Positions 53,361 to 63,712 of a stretch of DNA of 64,000 bases are shown in pieces. Positions within the stretch are counted from its first letter, which is position 1; each line of letters opens with the position of its first letter. The notes below the pieces were generated by a model. It did no database searches. It saw only the letters and a list, made by a program, of their open reading frames with translations, and was not told the DNA's origin. This DNA is from Paenibacillus albiflavus (GTDB lineage: Bacteria > Bacillota > Bacilli > Paenibacillales > NBRC-103111), in NCBI RefSeq assembly GCF_004344915.1, contig NZ_SKFG01000013.1, positions 78,129 to 142,128 on the forward strand, read 5' to 3'. The position numbers were made by a program, and so were the translations under genes.

Positions 53361-54354
53361 TTCCATGCTTAGAGAAGTGCGAACCGAAGATGCAATTGGA
53401 ATGATCTTATCCCATGACCTTACTCAGATTATTCCTGGTGAGTTCAAAGGAAGGCTGTTTAAGAAAGGTCATGTTATTCGGCAAGAGGATATTCCTGCTC
53501 TCTTGTCCATTGGCAAGGAACATATTTATGTTATGGACCTGCAGGATGGCTATATCCATGAGGATGAAGCAGCAGAGCGAATGGCGCATGCGATTGCTGG
53601 AGATCGAGTGAAGCTGACTCAGCCTCATGAGGGCAAGGTCATGTTAAAATCGACAATCCACGGTCTGGCGAAAATAAATAAGCGATTCGTAGATGAAGCG
53701 AATAGCTTGGAGCATATCGTCATCTCTACGATTAAGACGAATAGTGTCGTGAAGCAAGATCAATCACTTATCGGAACTCGCGTTATTCCGCTTCTTATCG
53801 AGGAAGCTCAGGTTGCCAAGGTTGAGCACATCGCTCGTCGATATGCAGAATTAGGGGAGGACTTAGTTACCGTTAAGCCATTCCTTCCTCTGCGTGTTGG
53901 CTTGATAACTACGGGAAGTGAAGTTTTCAAGGGTAGGATTACAGATAAATTTGGACCTATCGTGAAAGCGAAGGTTGTGGATCTAGGATCAGAGGTCGTA
54001 GAGCAAATTGTGACCGATGATGATAGTGATCAGATAATTGGGGCTATTCGGCATTATGAGACACTTGGGGTTGATTTGATTTTAGTTACGGGTGGAATGT
54101 CTGTCGATCCAGATGATCGTACACCAGGGGCGATCCGTAAGTCAGGTGCTCGAATTGTCTCCTATGGCACGCCTATGCTGCCAGGTTCAATGCTTATGAT
54201 AGGCTATTTAGGCCAAATTCCGATTATGGGCTTGCCTGGATGCGTGATGCATGATGCTTATACATCCTTTGATGTATTTTTGCCTCGCATATGCGCTGGG
54301 GAAGAGATTGTGAGAAGAGACGTGGTTGAGCTAGGATATGGTGGATTAATGTAG
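53350..54354 (+). CDS. MoeA-like molybdopterin-binding protein
   Basis: A 334-residue protein with the MoCF_biosynth fold in its C-terminal half: GLITTGSEVFKGRI, VTGGMSVDPDDRTPGAI, PMLPGSMLMIGYL, GLPGCVMHDAYTSFD. The N-terminal half is shorter and different from MoeA, which is about 400 residues and inserts molybdate. Such shortened forms occur in Firmicutes near molybdoenzyme genes. It may bind or sense the cofactor rather than insert metal. ATG 53350 overlaps mog. Confidence 0.85.
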   Translation: MKVNSMLREVRTEDAIGMILSHDLTQIIPGEFKGRLFKKGHVIRQEDIPALLSIGKEHIYVMDLQDGYIHEDEAAERMAHAIAGDRVKLTQPHEGKVMLKSTIHGLAKINKRFVDEANSLEHIVISTIKTNSVVKQDQSLIGTRVIPLLIEEAQVAKVEHIARRYAELGEDLVTVKPFLPLRVGLITTGSEVFKGRITDKFGPIVKAKVVDLGSEVVEQIVTDDDSDQIIGAIRHYETLGVDLILVTGGMSVDPDDRTPGAIRKSGARIVSYGTPMLPGSMLMIGYLGQIPIMGLPGCVMHDAYTSFDVFLPRICAGEEIVRRDVVELGYGGLM

Positions 54355-54403
54355 CTGTGAAATAAATAGGACAGATGGAAGTGGAGGAAGGTGATCGTAA
54401 ATC

Positions 54404-54658
54404 ATGGGAATTGGTTTGTCGGAATATTTGATCATTGCTCTCGTAATGCTAATTTTGTTTGGTCCAAATAAGCTTCCAGAACTAGGTCGTGCTTTTGGTA
54501 AAATGCTGCATGAATTTAAGAAGGGTACACGCGGAATTATGGATGATGATACAAGTACTGGTGTAAAGGAGCAGCCTGTATCTGAACCTGCCACTCAGTC
54601 TACTGTTGTGACACCTCAGGAGAAGAAGCCGGTTGATTCTAGACGATTACCTGATTAA
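54404..54658 (+). CDS. tatA: Twin-arginine translocase subunit TatA
   Basis: An 84-residue protein: one N-terminal membrane helix, the FGPNKLPELGRAFGK hinge and amphipathic helix, and a charged, disordered tail. It forms the pore of the Tat pathway with TatC. GGAGGAAGG precedes the ATG at some distance. Placed with molybdenum cofactor genes, as many Tat substrates carry that cofactor. Confidence 0.94.
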   Translation: MGIGLSEYLIIALVMLILFGPNKLPELGRAFGKMLHEFKKGTRGIMDDDTSTGVKEQPVSEPATQSTVVTPQEKKPVDSRRLPD

Positions 54659-54723
54659 ATCAATTTCATAACTGATTTAAAAGATTCATATTTGGAAATG
54701 CAAAGGAAGTAGGTATTATCTTC

Positions 54724-55488
54724 ATGGAATTAGATCAAAAAGTAGATCTTGTCGAACACTTACGAGAATTACGTCGACGTGTGATGTGGATCGTAGCAGT
54801 TCTTGTCCTTGGAATGGCAGGAGGAATTGCAGTCGCTAAACCAGTTATCTTGTTCATGCAGAACCTTCCGCCAGCTAATGGCATGAAGTGGCATGCCTTC
54901 TCACCGTGGGACAATTTACGTTTATATATGAGTTTTGCTTTTGTAATCGGGTTTCTCGTTACATTGCCTGTATTGTTGTATCATATATGGGCTTTTGTTA
55001 GTCCTGGATTGCGGGAAAGGGAGCGTAAATCGACGCTGCTCTATTTGCCTTTTGCCGTGCTCCTCTATTTAAGTGGTCTAGCATTTGGACTATTCGTCGT
55101 ATTTCCACTTGCGTTTCATTTTTCGACCTCACTAGGCGACAGCTTAAATATTGAAGAGACATTTGGTGCAGCGCAATATTTTTCATTTATGTTTAATATC
55201 ATCATCCCATTGTCTATCATTTTTGAATTGCCTGTGGTCGTGATGTTCTTAACGAAATTAAGGATTTTGAATCCAGCTAGACTCTCCAAGCTGCGCCGTA
55301 TTGCTTATATGGTGCTCGTCGTATTGGCTGCGATTATTACACCACCAGATGCGATATCCATGATTTTGGTCTTTTTACCGATGATTTTACTTTATGAATT
55401 CTCCGTTTATATATCGAGGTTCATTTATCGCAAACAATTGATCATGGATCAAGAGAGAGAACGGGCATTTGAAGCTGAAGGGATGTAA
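54724..55488 (+). CDS. tatC: Twin-arginine translocase subunit TatC
   Basis: A 254-residue protein with six membrane helices. Seen: VEHLRELRRRVMWI at the N-terminus (signal-peptide binding), FVSPGLRERERK, and IITPPDAISMILVFLPM. It recognises twin-Arg signals. Ends at a repeat-family hairpin and a terminator before groES. Confidence 0.95.
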   Translation: MELDQKVDLVEHLRELRRRVMWIVAVLVLGMAGGIAVAKPVILFMQNLPPANGMKWHAFSPWDNLRLYMSFAFVIGFLVTLPVLLYHIWAFVSPGLRERERKSTLLYLPFAVLLYLSGLAFGLFVVFPLAFHFSTSLGDSLNIEETFGAAQYFSFMFNIIIPLSIIFELPVVVMFLTKLRILNPARLSKLRRIAYMVLVVLAAIITPPDAISMILVFLPMILLYEFSVYISRFIYRKQLIMDQERERAFEAEGM

Positions 55489-55492
55489 CAAG

Positions 55493-55530
55493 AAGAAACG
55501 GTTTCATCGTCTATAAGGACGGATGCGTTT
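55493..55530. repeat. Intergenic hairpin, repeat family A, divergent copy
   Basis: Left arm aagaaacggtttcatcgtc and right arm gacggatgcgttt, related to 2526-2563. It lies between tatC and its terminator. Confidence 0.6.
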
Positions 55531-55533
55531 AAG

Positions 55534-55580
55534 ACCGAGAGCGATGTTTTCCTAAAAAATGGACATGCTTTCGGTTTTTC
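55534..55580 (+). terminator. Terminator of the moa-tat run
   Basis: Arm accgagagc-gatgttttcc pairs with ggacatgctttcggt with small internal loops, then a run of T. Confidence 0.75.
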
Positions 55581-55604
55581 TTTCATAACTTCTTATCAAA
55601 ATAC

Positions 55605-55671
55605 TTGCAAAAGTCATCAGAAATCAGTATCATAAAAAGTGTTGTTAGCACTATATACCTTCGAGTGCTAA
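55605..55671 (+). promoter_or_regulatory. groESL promoter and CIRCE operator
   Basis: TTGCAA (55605-55610), a 17-nt spacer and TATCAT (55628-55633). CIRCE follows at 55645-55671: TTAGCACTA-N9-GAGTGCTAA, one base off the standard TTAGCACTC arm. HrcA would repress the operon here. Confidence 0.9.
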
Positions 55672-55775
55672 TATATAAGAAACAGCTATGTCTGTCCTAA
55701 TTGGACGAGAAGGCTAGACTTCAGGTTATAACCAATCAAACCATAAAACCATTTATTTAAAGGAGGCTATTTTCC

Positions 55776-56057
55776 ATGATCAGACCGTTAGGTGATCGCG
55801 TAGTCATTGAAGCCATTGCTAAAGAGGAGACGACTGCAAGCGGAATCGTATTGCCAGATACAGCGAAAGAAAAGCCACAAGAAGGCAAAGTTGTTGCTGT
55901 AGGCAGCGGAACGTTGAAAGACGGAGAACGTCTTCCATTAGAAGTTAAAGAAGGCGACCGCATTATTTTCTCAAAATATGCAGGTACTGAAGTGAAATAC
56001 GAAGGACGCGAGCTACTAATTATGCGCGAAAGCGATATTCTCGCGGTTTTAGCCTAA
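55776..56057 (+). CDS. groES: Co-chaperonin GroES
   Basis: A 93-residue lid protein of the GroEL chaperonin. Seen: [18 protein letters not shown], the mobile loop [21 protein letters not shown] and [23 protein letters not shown] precedes the ATG. First gene of the CIRCE-controlled operon. Confidence 0.98.
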   Translation: MIRPLGDRVVIEAIAKEETTASGIVLPDTAKEKPQEGKVVAVGSGTLKDGERLPLEVKEGDRIIFSKYAGTEVKYEGRELLIMRESDILAVLA

Positions 56058-56129
56058 TATACGCAAGCTTGGATTCAATTACATAAGTCTGCTTAGGTGC
56101 GCTGATGGATTGAAACAAGATTCACATGA

Positions 56130-57818
<1,689 letters not shown>

Positions 57819-57943
57819 GGACTGACAAGGCTTTTTAGCCTTTCTGTTCTAAACGGTCATACCAAATAGCTCCTTAAAATTGAGGTTGTTTTGAACTTGA
57901 TTTAAGAAGCAGTCACAGTTATAAATAATAAATTAAGCATTGA

Positions 57944-57979
57944 CCACTTCTTAATAATTCTATTAAGGAGTGGTTTTTT
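57944..57979 (+). terminator. Hairpin with T-run overlapping the integrase ribosome site
   Basis: Stem ccacttcttaata (57944-57956) with tattaaggagtgg (57961-57973), then six T. The right arm contains AAGGAG, the Shine-Dalgarno of the integrase starting at 57980, so the structure would both end groESL transcripts and mask the integrase start. Confidence 0.75.
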
Positions 57980-58891
57980 GTGTTGTTAAAGTTTGCATTT
58001 AAGGATTTTATTGATGACCGTAAGTTTAAGAATACTACACAGAAGAATGTTAGGAATTATCTAACGCTACTAGGTGAGTTTGTTAACTATTGTACAGATA
58101 ATGAGATAGTAAATGTTGAGGACATTGCACAGAGTCATGTGAGAGAGTATTTGATGTTTTGTCAGGATAAAGGCAACCAAGCAGGTACAATTAATACTAA
58201 GCTGTTGAGAATAAGAGCATTCCTCAATTACATGGTAGAATGTGAGGTCATTAAGAATAATCCAGCTCACAAGGTAAAATTCCAAAAGGCAGATGTAAAG
58301 ATTGACGTGTTTTCAGATGAACAAATTAATCAGATGCTTAATTTTTATAGACGTGTTAAGCGGAGAGAGAACAGCTATGTTGCTTATCGAGATTACATGA
58401 TCATTGTTGTGATACTAGGTACTGGTATTAGACGAGGTGAAATCATTGGTTTGAAATGGTCTGATGTCGACTTTGAAAATCAATCGTTATCTGTATTCGG
58501 AAAATCAAGAAGAAAAGAATCAATTCCAATGACTATGAAGCTCACTAAAGAATTGAGAGCATATCAAACTTTTTGTAAGCAACGTTGGGGTAGTGTAAAT
58601 GAGTATGTATTTACTAAGCGTGACTATACCCAGCTGACAGAAAACTCGTTGATGCTAGTGTTTAAGTATCTTAGACAAAAGATGAACTTTACTAATGTGA
58701 GAGTATCACCGCATACGTTTAGACATACGTTTTGTCATAGACTTGCTATGTCAGGCATGAGCGCATTTGCTATTCAAAAGCTTATGAGGCATCAAAATAT
58801 AACTGTGACAATGAAGTATGTAGCTATGTGGGGTAATGAGCTGCGAGAGCAGAATGATAAGTATAATCCGTTAAACAATTTGGATTTGTAG
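57980..58891 (+). CDS. Tyrosine recombinase/integrase
   Basis: A 303-residue site-specific recombinase. A SAM-like N-terminal DNA-binding domain (about 1-90) precedes the catalytic domain. Catalytic residues are seen: Arg in GTGIRRGEI, HTFRHTF (H-x-x-R), the second His in LMRHQNITVTMKYV, and the Tyr of KYVAM. GTG start 9 nt after AAGGAG. It marks the start of an AT-rich accessory region right after groEL. Followed without a gap by a small gene. Confidence 0.92.
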   Translation: MLLKFAFKDFIDDRKFKNTTQKNVRNYLTLLGEFVNYCTDNEIVNVEDIAQSHVREYLMFCQDKGNQAGTINTKLLRIRAFLNYMVECEVIKNNPAHKVKFQKADVKIDVFSDEQINQMLNFYRRVKRRENSYVAYRDYMIIVVILGTGIRRGEIIGLKWSDVDFENQSLSVFGKSRRKESIPMTMKLTKELRAYQTFCKQRWGSVNEYVFTKRDYTQLTENSLMLVFKYLRQKMNFTNVRVSPHTFRHTFCHRLAMSGMSAFAIQKLMRHQNITVTMKYVAMWGNELREQNDKYNPLNNLDL

Positions 58892-59149
58892 ATGAGTGAA
58901 ATGATGACTAATGAAATTAACAACAAGACTACACCGCGTCATAATTTACTAGGGGCAATCGATGATCCTTCATATGAAAAGCTTTTCGCCATTGAAAATC
59001 CCCATTTAAGGTTTTATACAGAGCATAGCGACACAATAATACTTCCATATGATAGACAAGCTATACAAGCTGATATTGAACGTTTAAGAGTATATAAAGT
59101 CTACATGAATATATATAAGAAATATTTAGTTAATAAGCCACTTGCATAG
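58892..59149 (+). CDS. Small protein encoded with the integrase
   Basis: An 85-residue protein with no recognised family; the C-terminal half is basic and helical (IERLRVYKVYMNIYKKYLVN). The ATG follows the integrase stop directly, so it is probably co-translated. Its 3' end and terminator are repeated at 61962-62068, where the frame is broken by a TAC-to-TAA change. Confidence 0.6.
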   Translation: MSEMMTNEINNKTTPRHNLLGAIDDPSYEKLFAIENPHLRFYTEHSDTIILPYDRQAIQADIERLRVYKVYMNIYKKYLVNKPLA

Positions 59150-59168
59150 ATGCAGGTGGTTTTTTGTT
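59062..59168. repeat. Direct repeat, left copy (107 bp)
   Basis: Covers the 3' end of the 85-residue gene and its terminator. It matches 61962-62068 with about five mismatches and no gaps, offset exactly 2,900 bp. The two copies bracket an integrase fragment and the SLH gene. Confidence 0.85.
59139..59166 (+). terminator. Terminator of the integrase operon
   Basis: Stem ccacttgca / tgcaggtgg (one G-U pair) followed by six T. Confidence 0.85.
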
Positions 59169-59170
59169 TA

Positions 59171-59314
59171 ATGGCAGGAATGGACGTATTCTTATTGCAA
59201 AAGATGTTACGACATAGCCAGATCGCTAATATTCAACGTTATCTTGCTATCTGGGGAACAGCATTGAAAGAACAAAATGAGAAGTACAACCCTCTGAATG
59301 ATTTGGACATATAA
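59171..59314 (+). pseudogene. C-terminal fragment of a second tyrosine recombinase
   Basis: A 47-codon frame, MAGMDVFLLQKMLRHSQIAN through ALKEQNEKYNPLNDLDI, that aligns without gaps to the last 47 residues of the integrase at 57980 (MSGMSAFAIQKLMRHQNITV through NKYNPLNNLDL-like end), including the RH and catalytic RYLA Tyr. The N-terminal 250 residues are missing, so it is a remnant. Confidence 0.8.
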
Positions 59315-59490
59315 GTAGTAAAAATAATGAATTCTACGTTTCATGATTCAACCCAACTCCTCGATAGATTATTACTAACGCTATCTGAATTCCAAAATTA
59401 TGAATTTTTTTAATTGAACTAATAATTTGTATTATATATACTATTAATACTGTACTAATTGCCTATATACTGAGGAGGAATTTAACCAAT

Positions 59491-61731
59491 ATGAAAATAC
59501 ATATCCTAGCAAAGACGTTGATAGCATCCACTCTGTTATTGAATGTAATGGCTACTCCTATTTTAGCTGAAACTAATGGATTTACTGATATTAAAGGCTC
59601 TTATGCAGAGCAAGCGATCAAAAACCTAAAAGATAAAGGCATTCTCTCTGGTCTTTCAGATGGTAGCTTTAATCCGCAAGGTGAACTGACTCGCGCAGAA
59701 TTTATGATCGTGGTTGTCAAAGCATTGGGACTTAAAGTTGAACCGTCTGCTACTACTCACTTTACAGATGTACCAGATTGGGCTTCTTCATACATTGATG
59801 TAGCATTTAAAGCAGGAATTATTTCAGGTATTAACGATACACAGTTCGATGCAAATGGAACCATTACACGCGAAGCAATGGCTTCTATTCTAGTTCGCGC
59901 TCTAGTGTTCCAAGGCGTTATCCCTAAAGACGAAGTTGCTACTCTCGACTTTAAAGACGCTGACAGCATTTCCGATTGGGCTAAACCTTTCGTAGCATTG
60001 GCACAAAAATATAAACTTATGTCAGGTTCACCAGATGGTTCGTTTCATCCATCAGGCAAAGCTACACGCGAAATGGTAGCTGTAGTAGGTGATAATTTAT
60101 TGAAACAAGTTGAGTCATATGTTGCACCAGAAACTAAGTCTACTCCATCTCCAACACCAACTCCAAAGCCTACTCCTACCCCTGTACCGACTCCTGTACC
60201 TCCAAGTGGTGGAGATAGCGGTGGAAGTTCTGGTGGTGGCTCTACTGGTGGCGGTGGAGAAACCACACCTCCAACTACTAACGTAGCTGTTACAGGTGTC
60301 TCATTAGATAAAGAACACTTAGAGCTTAGTGTGAATGGGAAAACAGAAACTTTGGTCGCTACGATCAATCCATCAAATGCAACAAACAAGAATGTAACTT
60401 GGTCTTCAAGTGATGAATCTGTTGCAACTGTACTTAATGGTGTTGTAACGCCTGTTAAATTCGGCTTCGCGGAAATCACTGCAACTACGGTAGATGGGAA
60501 TAAAGCTGCAACTACAAGTGTAACAGTATTAAGAGAAGCGTTAAAGATTCATAACGTTAGTATTGTTTCAACAAACGAAAACAGAAACGTAGCTGAAGTT
60601 GGCGATCATGTTATAATTGTATTTGTCACTGATGAACAAGTTGAAATGAACGAATCATTTAAAATAAACGGCAAGACTCCTACCTACTTTAGTTCGAGTC
60701 CACACCCTACATTAAAAGGAAAGTGGAATGCCAACGCTGATTTATTAATTACTGAATCAGAAAAAGAAGGTCTTGTTCAATTTCAATTAAGTATAAAAGG
60801 CAAAGATAGTGGATTGTACTCTCAGCTTATAACTAAGGTAACTGACAAGACTTTTGTTAAAGTCGTTGGCACACGTCCAAATCCTATCACACCACAAGAT
60901 TTCGGATATTTTGCAGACCAAAATGCTTACATTGTTGGATTCAAGATTGACCTTGACACTCTGCCATATAAGGATATTAAAAAAATTGAAGTTACTCTAT
61001 ATGATGGCGAAGACATATTGACTAGACGTACAGCTTTTCGTGGTGTGCCTCTTCTTAATGGTGATATAGTTGACCAAATTGCAAATCTTCAATCGGATGA
61101 TATATTGCATGGTGGCGAAGATGGTCAATTAAGTGTTGCTTTCAAGAAGCGTACTGGTGGCTATTTAATTGATGAATATTGGTGTAGCGTTCTATACTAT
61201 TTTGAAAAGCCTACGAAAGCTGTAATTACGATCACTGATGTAAATGGTCTAATCTACGAAGCTTCAAATGAGAATTTAATTGGCTCAGCCCCAGAAATTC
61301 CAATAGACCCTGAGCTTATAGTAGGTCCTGAAGCAGAAGAATATGTTCAAATACAAGACTTTGACTATTGGGCAGAGCAGAACACTTATAATGTTGGGTT
61401 CAAGATCAATATTGATAATCTACCATACAAAAATATTGACATGATTGAAGTTTTCTTAATGAATGGAGCTCAAGTGTTAGCTAGGAATTGTGCATATGAT
61501 GAACAGATCGGCAAGCTCAAAGATATTGATATAGAATACTCAAATGACCAACAGCCTGATGGACAATTAAGTACGCCATTTTACACGACATCTTATAATA
61601 GCGATTTGTGGCTTAGTGAAATTTTTATTCCATCAGTTGTTCCAACTAAAGCAGTAATCAGAATCAAAGATAACTTGAATCGCATTTATGAGGTTGAAAT
61701 CAATAAACCTACAGGTGTTCCAACACCATAA
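59491..61731 (+). CDS. SLH-domain cell-surface protein with Ig-like domain and duplicated C-terminal module
   Basis: A 746-residue exported protein. Signal peptide (1-26), then three SLH motifs (about 30-80, 88-140, 150-205) that bind pyruvylated wall polymer, a Pro-Thr and Gly-Ser linker (about 210-265), a bacterial Ig-like (BIG2) domain (about 268-350), an unrecognised segment, and two copies of a module of about 130 residues (about 465-600 and 620-740) with a shared DFxYxAxQNxYxVGFKI and LPYK core. GAGGAGG precedes the ATG. It lies between the 107-bp repeats. Function of the C-terminal module unknown. Confidence 0.88.
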   Translation: MKIHILAKTLIASTLLLNVMATPILAETNGFTDIKGSYAEQAIKNLKDKGILSGLSDGSFNPQGELTRAEFMIVVVKALGLKVEPSATTHFTDVPDWASSYIDVAFKAGIISGINDTQFDANGTITREAMASILVRALVFQGVIPKDEVATLDFKDADSISDWAKPFVALAQKYKLMSGSPDGSFHPSGKATREMVAVVGDNLLKQVESYVAPETKSTPSPTPTPKPTPTPVPTPVPPSGGDSGGSSGGGSTGGGGETTPPTTNVAVTGVSLDKEHLELSVNGKTETLVATINPSNATNKNVTWSSSDESVATVLNGVVTPVKFGFAEITATTVDGNKAATTSVTVLREALKIHNVSIVSTNENRNVAEVGDHVIIVFVTDEQVEMNESFKINGKTPTYFSSSPHPTLKGKWNANADLLITESEKEGLVQFQLSIKGKDSGLYSQLITKVTDKTFVKVVGTRPNPITPQDFGYFADQNAYIVGFKIDLDTLPYKDIKKIEVTLYDGEDILTRRTAFRGVPLLNGDIVDQIANLQSDDILHGGEDGQLSVAFKKRTGGYLIDEYWCSVLYYFEKPTKAVITITDVNGLIYEASNENLIGSAPEIPIDPELIVGPEAEEYVQIQDFDYWAEQNTYNVGFKINIDNLPYKNIDMIEVFLMNGAQVLARNCAYDEQIGKLKDIDIEYSNDQQPDGQLSTPFYTTSYNSDLWLSEIFIPSVVPTKAVIRIKDNLNRIYEVEINKPTGVPTP

Positions 61732-61760
61732 TAAAAATCGAATAGATTGCAGAACAAACA

Positions 61761-61800
61761 AAAGGCACTCTTCTATTATGGGAAGTGCCCTTTGATTTTT
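61761..61800 (+). terminator. Terminator of the SLH gene
   Basis: Stem aaaggcact (61761-61769) with agtgccctt (61784-61792, small mismatch) and T-rich DNA. Confidence 0.75.
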
Positions 61801-62397
61801 TAAGCTAATCACTATAATCAATATCATAATTGTTCTCTGAGCCTTCTAAGAGGAATCCATAAGCGGAAGTCACAGGTATAGCTTTATTTATCAGCAGAAA
61901 TATACAATAAGTTCATATATTCTATTGCTCCCATTTTATACTTACTTAAACGCAGACGAGATATACAAGCTGATTTTGATCGTTTAAGAGTATATAAAGT
62001 CTAAATGAATATATATAAGAAATATTTAGTTAATAAGCCACTTGCTTTGATGCAGGTGGTTTTTTGTTATTTGACACGATATAGTGCGCAGAATAGACTG
62101 AGAGTGGTGAGACATTTTTAGGCTCTTATCGTATAGTGTAAAGCTACCAAGGATTAGAGGTTCTGAGAACATGTTTACAGCTCGTTTAAATAAGTCGATT
62201 TTCATCACTTAATTAATAAATGAATAAATATTATAGATATACTTGGATGGTTTGGGTAATGTGCTATGCACTTCCATCGACCGACTATGAGTTAATTTTG
62301 AGACGATACGACAATATGAAAATTCCAACATATGGTATAATAGGGTGACATTATCCGTTTATAAAAGAATGATTTTATTTGATAGGGAGAAATGTAA
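61801..62397. other. Long intergenic stretch with repeat copy and an extended -10 promoter
   Basis: No convincing gene is seen. It holds the right 107-bp repeat (61962-62068) and, near the end, TGG-TATAAT (62333-62341), an extended -10 without a clear -35, which could serve the small genes from 62398. Confidence 0.5.
61962..62068. repeat. Direct repeat, right copy (107 bp)
   Basis: Second copy of 59062-59168. A TAC-to-TAA change stops the old reading frame, so this copy is a dead gene end plus terminator. Confidence 0.85.
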
Positions 62398-62550
62398 ATG
62401 GCTAAAGGTGTTTTAATAGAAGGCTTTGTGTTCTCAAAAGATGGGGATATATACGAAAATGAATTTTATAATGTGTTTATTGGTTTAATGGAATCTAAGG
62501 ATTGGCTTTTTGGTGGTGGAATAAGACAAACAAATGAGGATGAAGAATAG
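62398..62550 (+). CDS. Small protein, 50 residues, YggL-like pattern
   Basis: A short ORF (MAKGVLIEGFVFSKDGDIYE ... DWLFGGGIRQTNEDEE) behind GGGAGAAATGTAA. The pattern of an aromatic-rich helix followed by FGGG and an acidic end recalls the YggL family of 50S-binding small proteins; this is a weak resemblance. Its end overlaps the next gene by 17 bp, so they are probably coupled. Confidence 0.55.
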   Translation: MAKGVLIEGFVFSKDGDIYENEFYNVFIGLMESKDWLFGGGIRQTNEDEE

Positions 62551-62794
62551 TTATAAGCACGATTTTATTTTAAGGATGATGGATGTGAACAATGAATTTA
62601 TCTGTGACTGTCCACTATTGAAAATAAGAATAGATGAGGGTGCTTGTTACGATATAAATGCTGTTGTGGAAAAATGGGCTAAAGAAAATATACTGAAAAT
62701 CATTGAGAAGCAATTTCAAGTTAGAATTGATGTATCGAAAGCCAAAGAAGTTTGTTCAACATGTAAACACTATCCTTTCGATAGGAAAGACTAA
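62534..62794 (+). CDS. Small cysteine-containing protein of unknown function
   Basis: An 86-residue soluble protein with CDC near residue 24 and CSTCKHYPF near the C-terminus, perhaps a metal site. The middle is a helix (VEKWAKENILKIIEKQF). The start at 62534 overlaps the preceding gene; ATG 62540 is an alternative. No family recognised. Confidence 0.6.
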   Translation: MRMKNSYKHDFILRMMDVNNEFICDCPLLKIRIDEGACYDINAVVEKWAKENILKIIEKQFQVRIDVSKAKEVCSTCKHYPFDRKD

Positions 62795-62828
62795 ATCAAT
62801 GAGCAATTTTATGTAAGGAGGATACATC

Positions 62829-63527
62829 TTGGAGTATCTTTTAGGAGGTTACTATTTAGTAAAGCCCAAAAGAAGGGCTGATTATATGGATAAAGATATA
62901 ATGCCAGATATGGTTCTATCAGCAAGTAACTGTATATGTGATAACTACCCTGACATTGGGGTGTGTTGGGATAAATCGCAATCCAAGAAAAAAGAGTATA
63001 TGAAGCAGTTAAACTTATGTCAAGACAACTTCATTTGCATGGAGAAGTGGGTTGAACAGGAATTTGATAATAAGGCATTAGGTTTTCCACATGTGTTTAC
63101 CAATATAAAGAAAGCTAAGGAGTTTTATCATAAGTATCTGAACCAAATTAAAGAAATGAGGTTAATCGGAATTGGATTACCTGCCGAAATGTTAGAGAAT
63201 CTTAAAAGTGATTTTGGGGAGGAAGGATTCTTTTATGGAGTTGAATATAACATTTCTCAAAATAAGATTCTTGAAATGAATGGTTTTACTCTAGGCTATG
63301 AAATATTAGGTTATGAATATGGAGCTTTCCACTCCTACATATGCAATCATTTATTTGAAGAATATAAGCAAAAATTCTCATTCTCCCTAAATCAAAATGG
63401 TTTTATTAGAAGCCTTAAAGAAGCTGAACAATTGGCACAATACACTAATGATGAAATAGAGGGTACTGAGCCAGTTCTGTGGCTTCCTTGGGTAGTAGTT
63501 GAATATTCATTGGAAGATAGCGACTGA
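62829..63527 (+). CDS. Uncharacterised protein, possibly immunity-protein-like
   Basis: A 232-residue soluble protein, acidic and rich in aromatics (YEILGYEYGAFHSYICN, VLWLPWVVVEYSLED). TTG start with AAGGAGG upstream. The composition and the setting, in a run of small genes beside a recombinase, recall immunity proteins of polymorphic toxin systems, but no toxin gene is in the window and I recognise no family. Confidence 0.65.
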   Translation: MEYLLGGYYLVKPKRRADYMDKDIMPDMVLSASNCICDNYPDIGVCWDKSQSKKKEYMKQLNLCQDNFICMEKWVEQEFDNKALGFPHVFTNIKKAKEFYHKYLNQIKEMRLIGIGLPAEMLENLKSDFGEEGFFYGVEYNISQNKILEMNGFTLGYEILGYEYGAFHSYICNHLFEEYKQKFSFSLNQNGFIRSLKEAEQLAQYTNDEIEGTEPVLWLPWVVVEYSLEDSD

Positions 63528-63548
63528 ATAAAACATAGGTTTTTATTC

Positions 63549-63568
63549 AACTAACGGGCAGGTTAGTT
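63549..63568. repeat. Short intergenic inverted repeat
   Basis: Stem aactaac / gttagtt around gggcag. This CTAACGGGCAGGTTAG type element is familiar from Bacillales intergenic DNA as I remember it; no T-run follows. Confidence 0.45.
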
Positions 63569-63712
63569 AAAGATCATACTCGGTGAATCGTACCACAAGT
63601 AACGGCAAGTTTTTTGGAGAATCAAATGTGCTTTATAAGGGAAAATATGGATAGTAATCGAAGTGTTATTTATGCCTTTTTATACGATTCAGAAACCGAA
63701 AGGAGAAACGAA

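Noticed and set aside
59062..62068. CRISPR-like repeat arrangement
   Set aside because: Only two copies, 2,900 bp apart, with a gene between and no cas genes.
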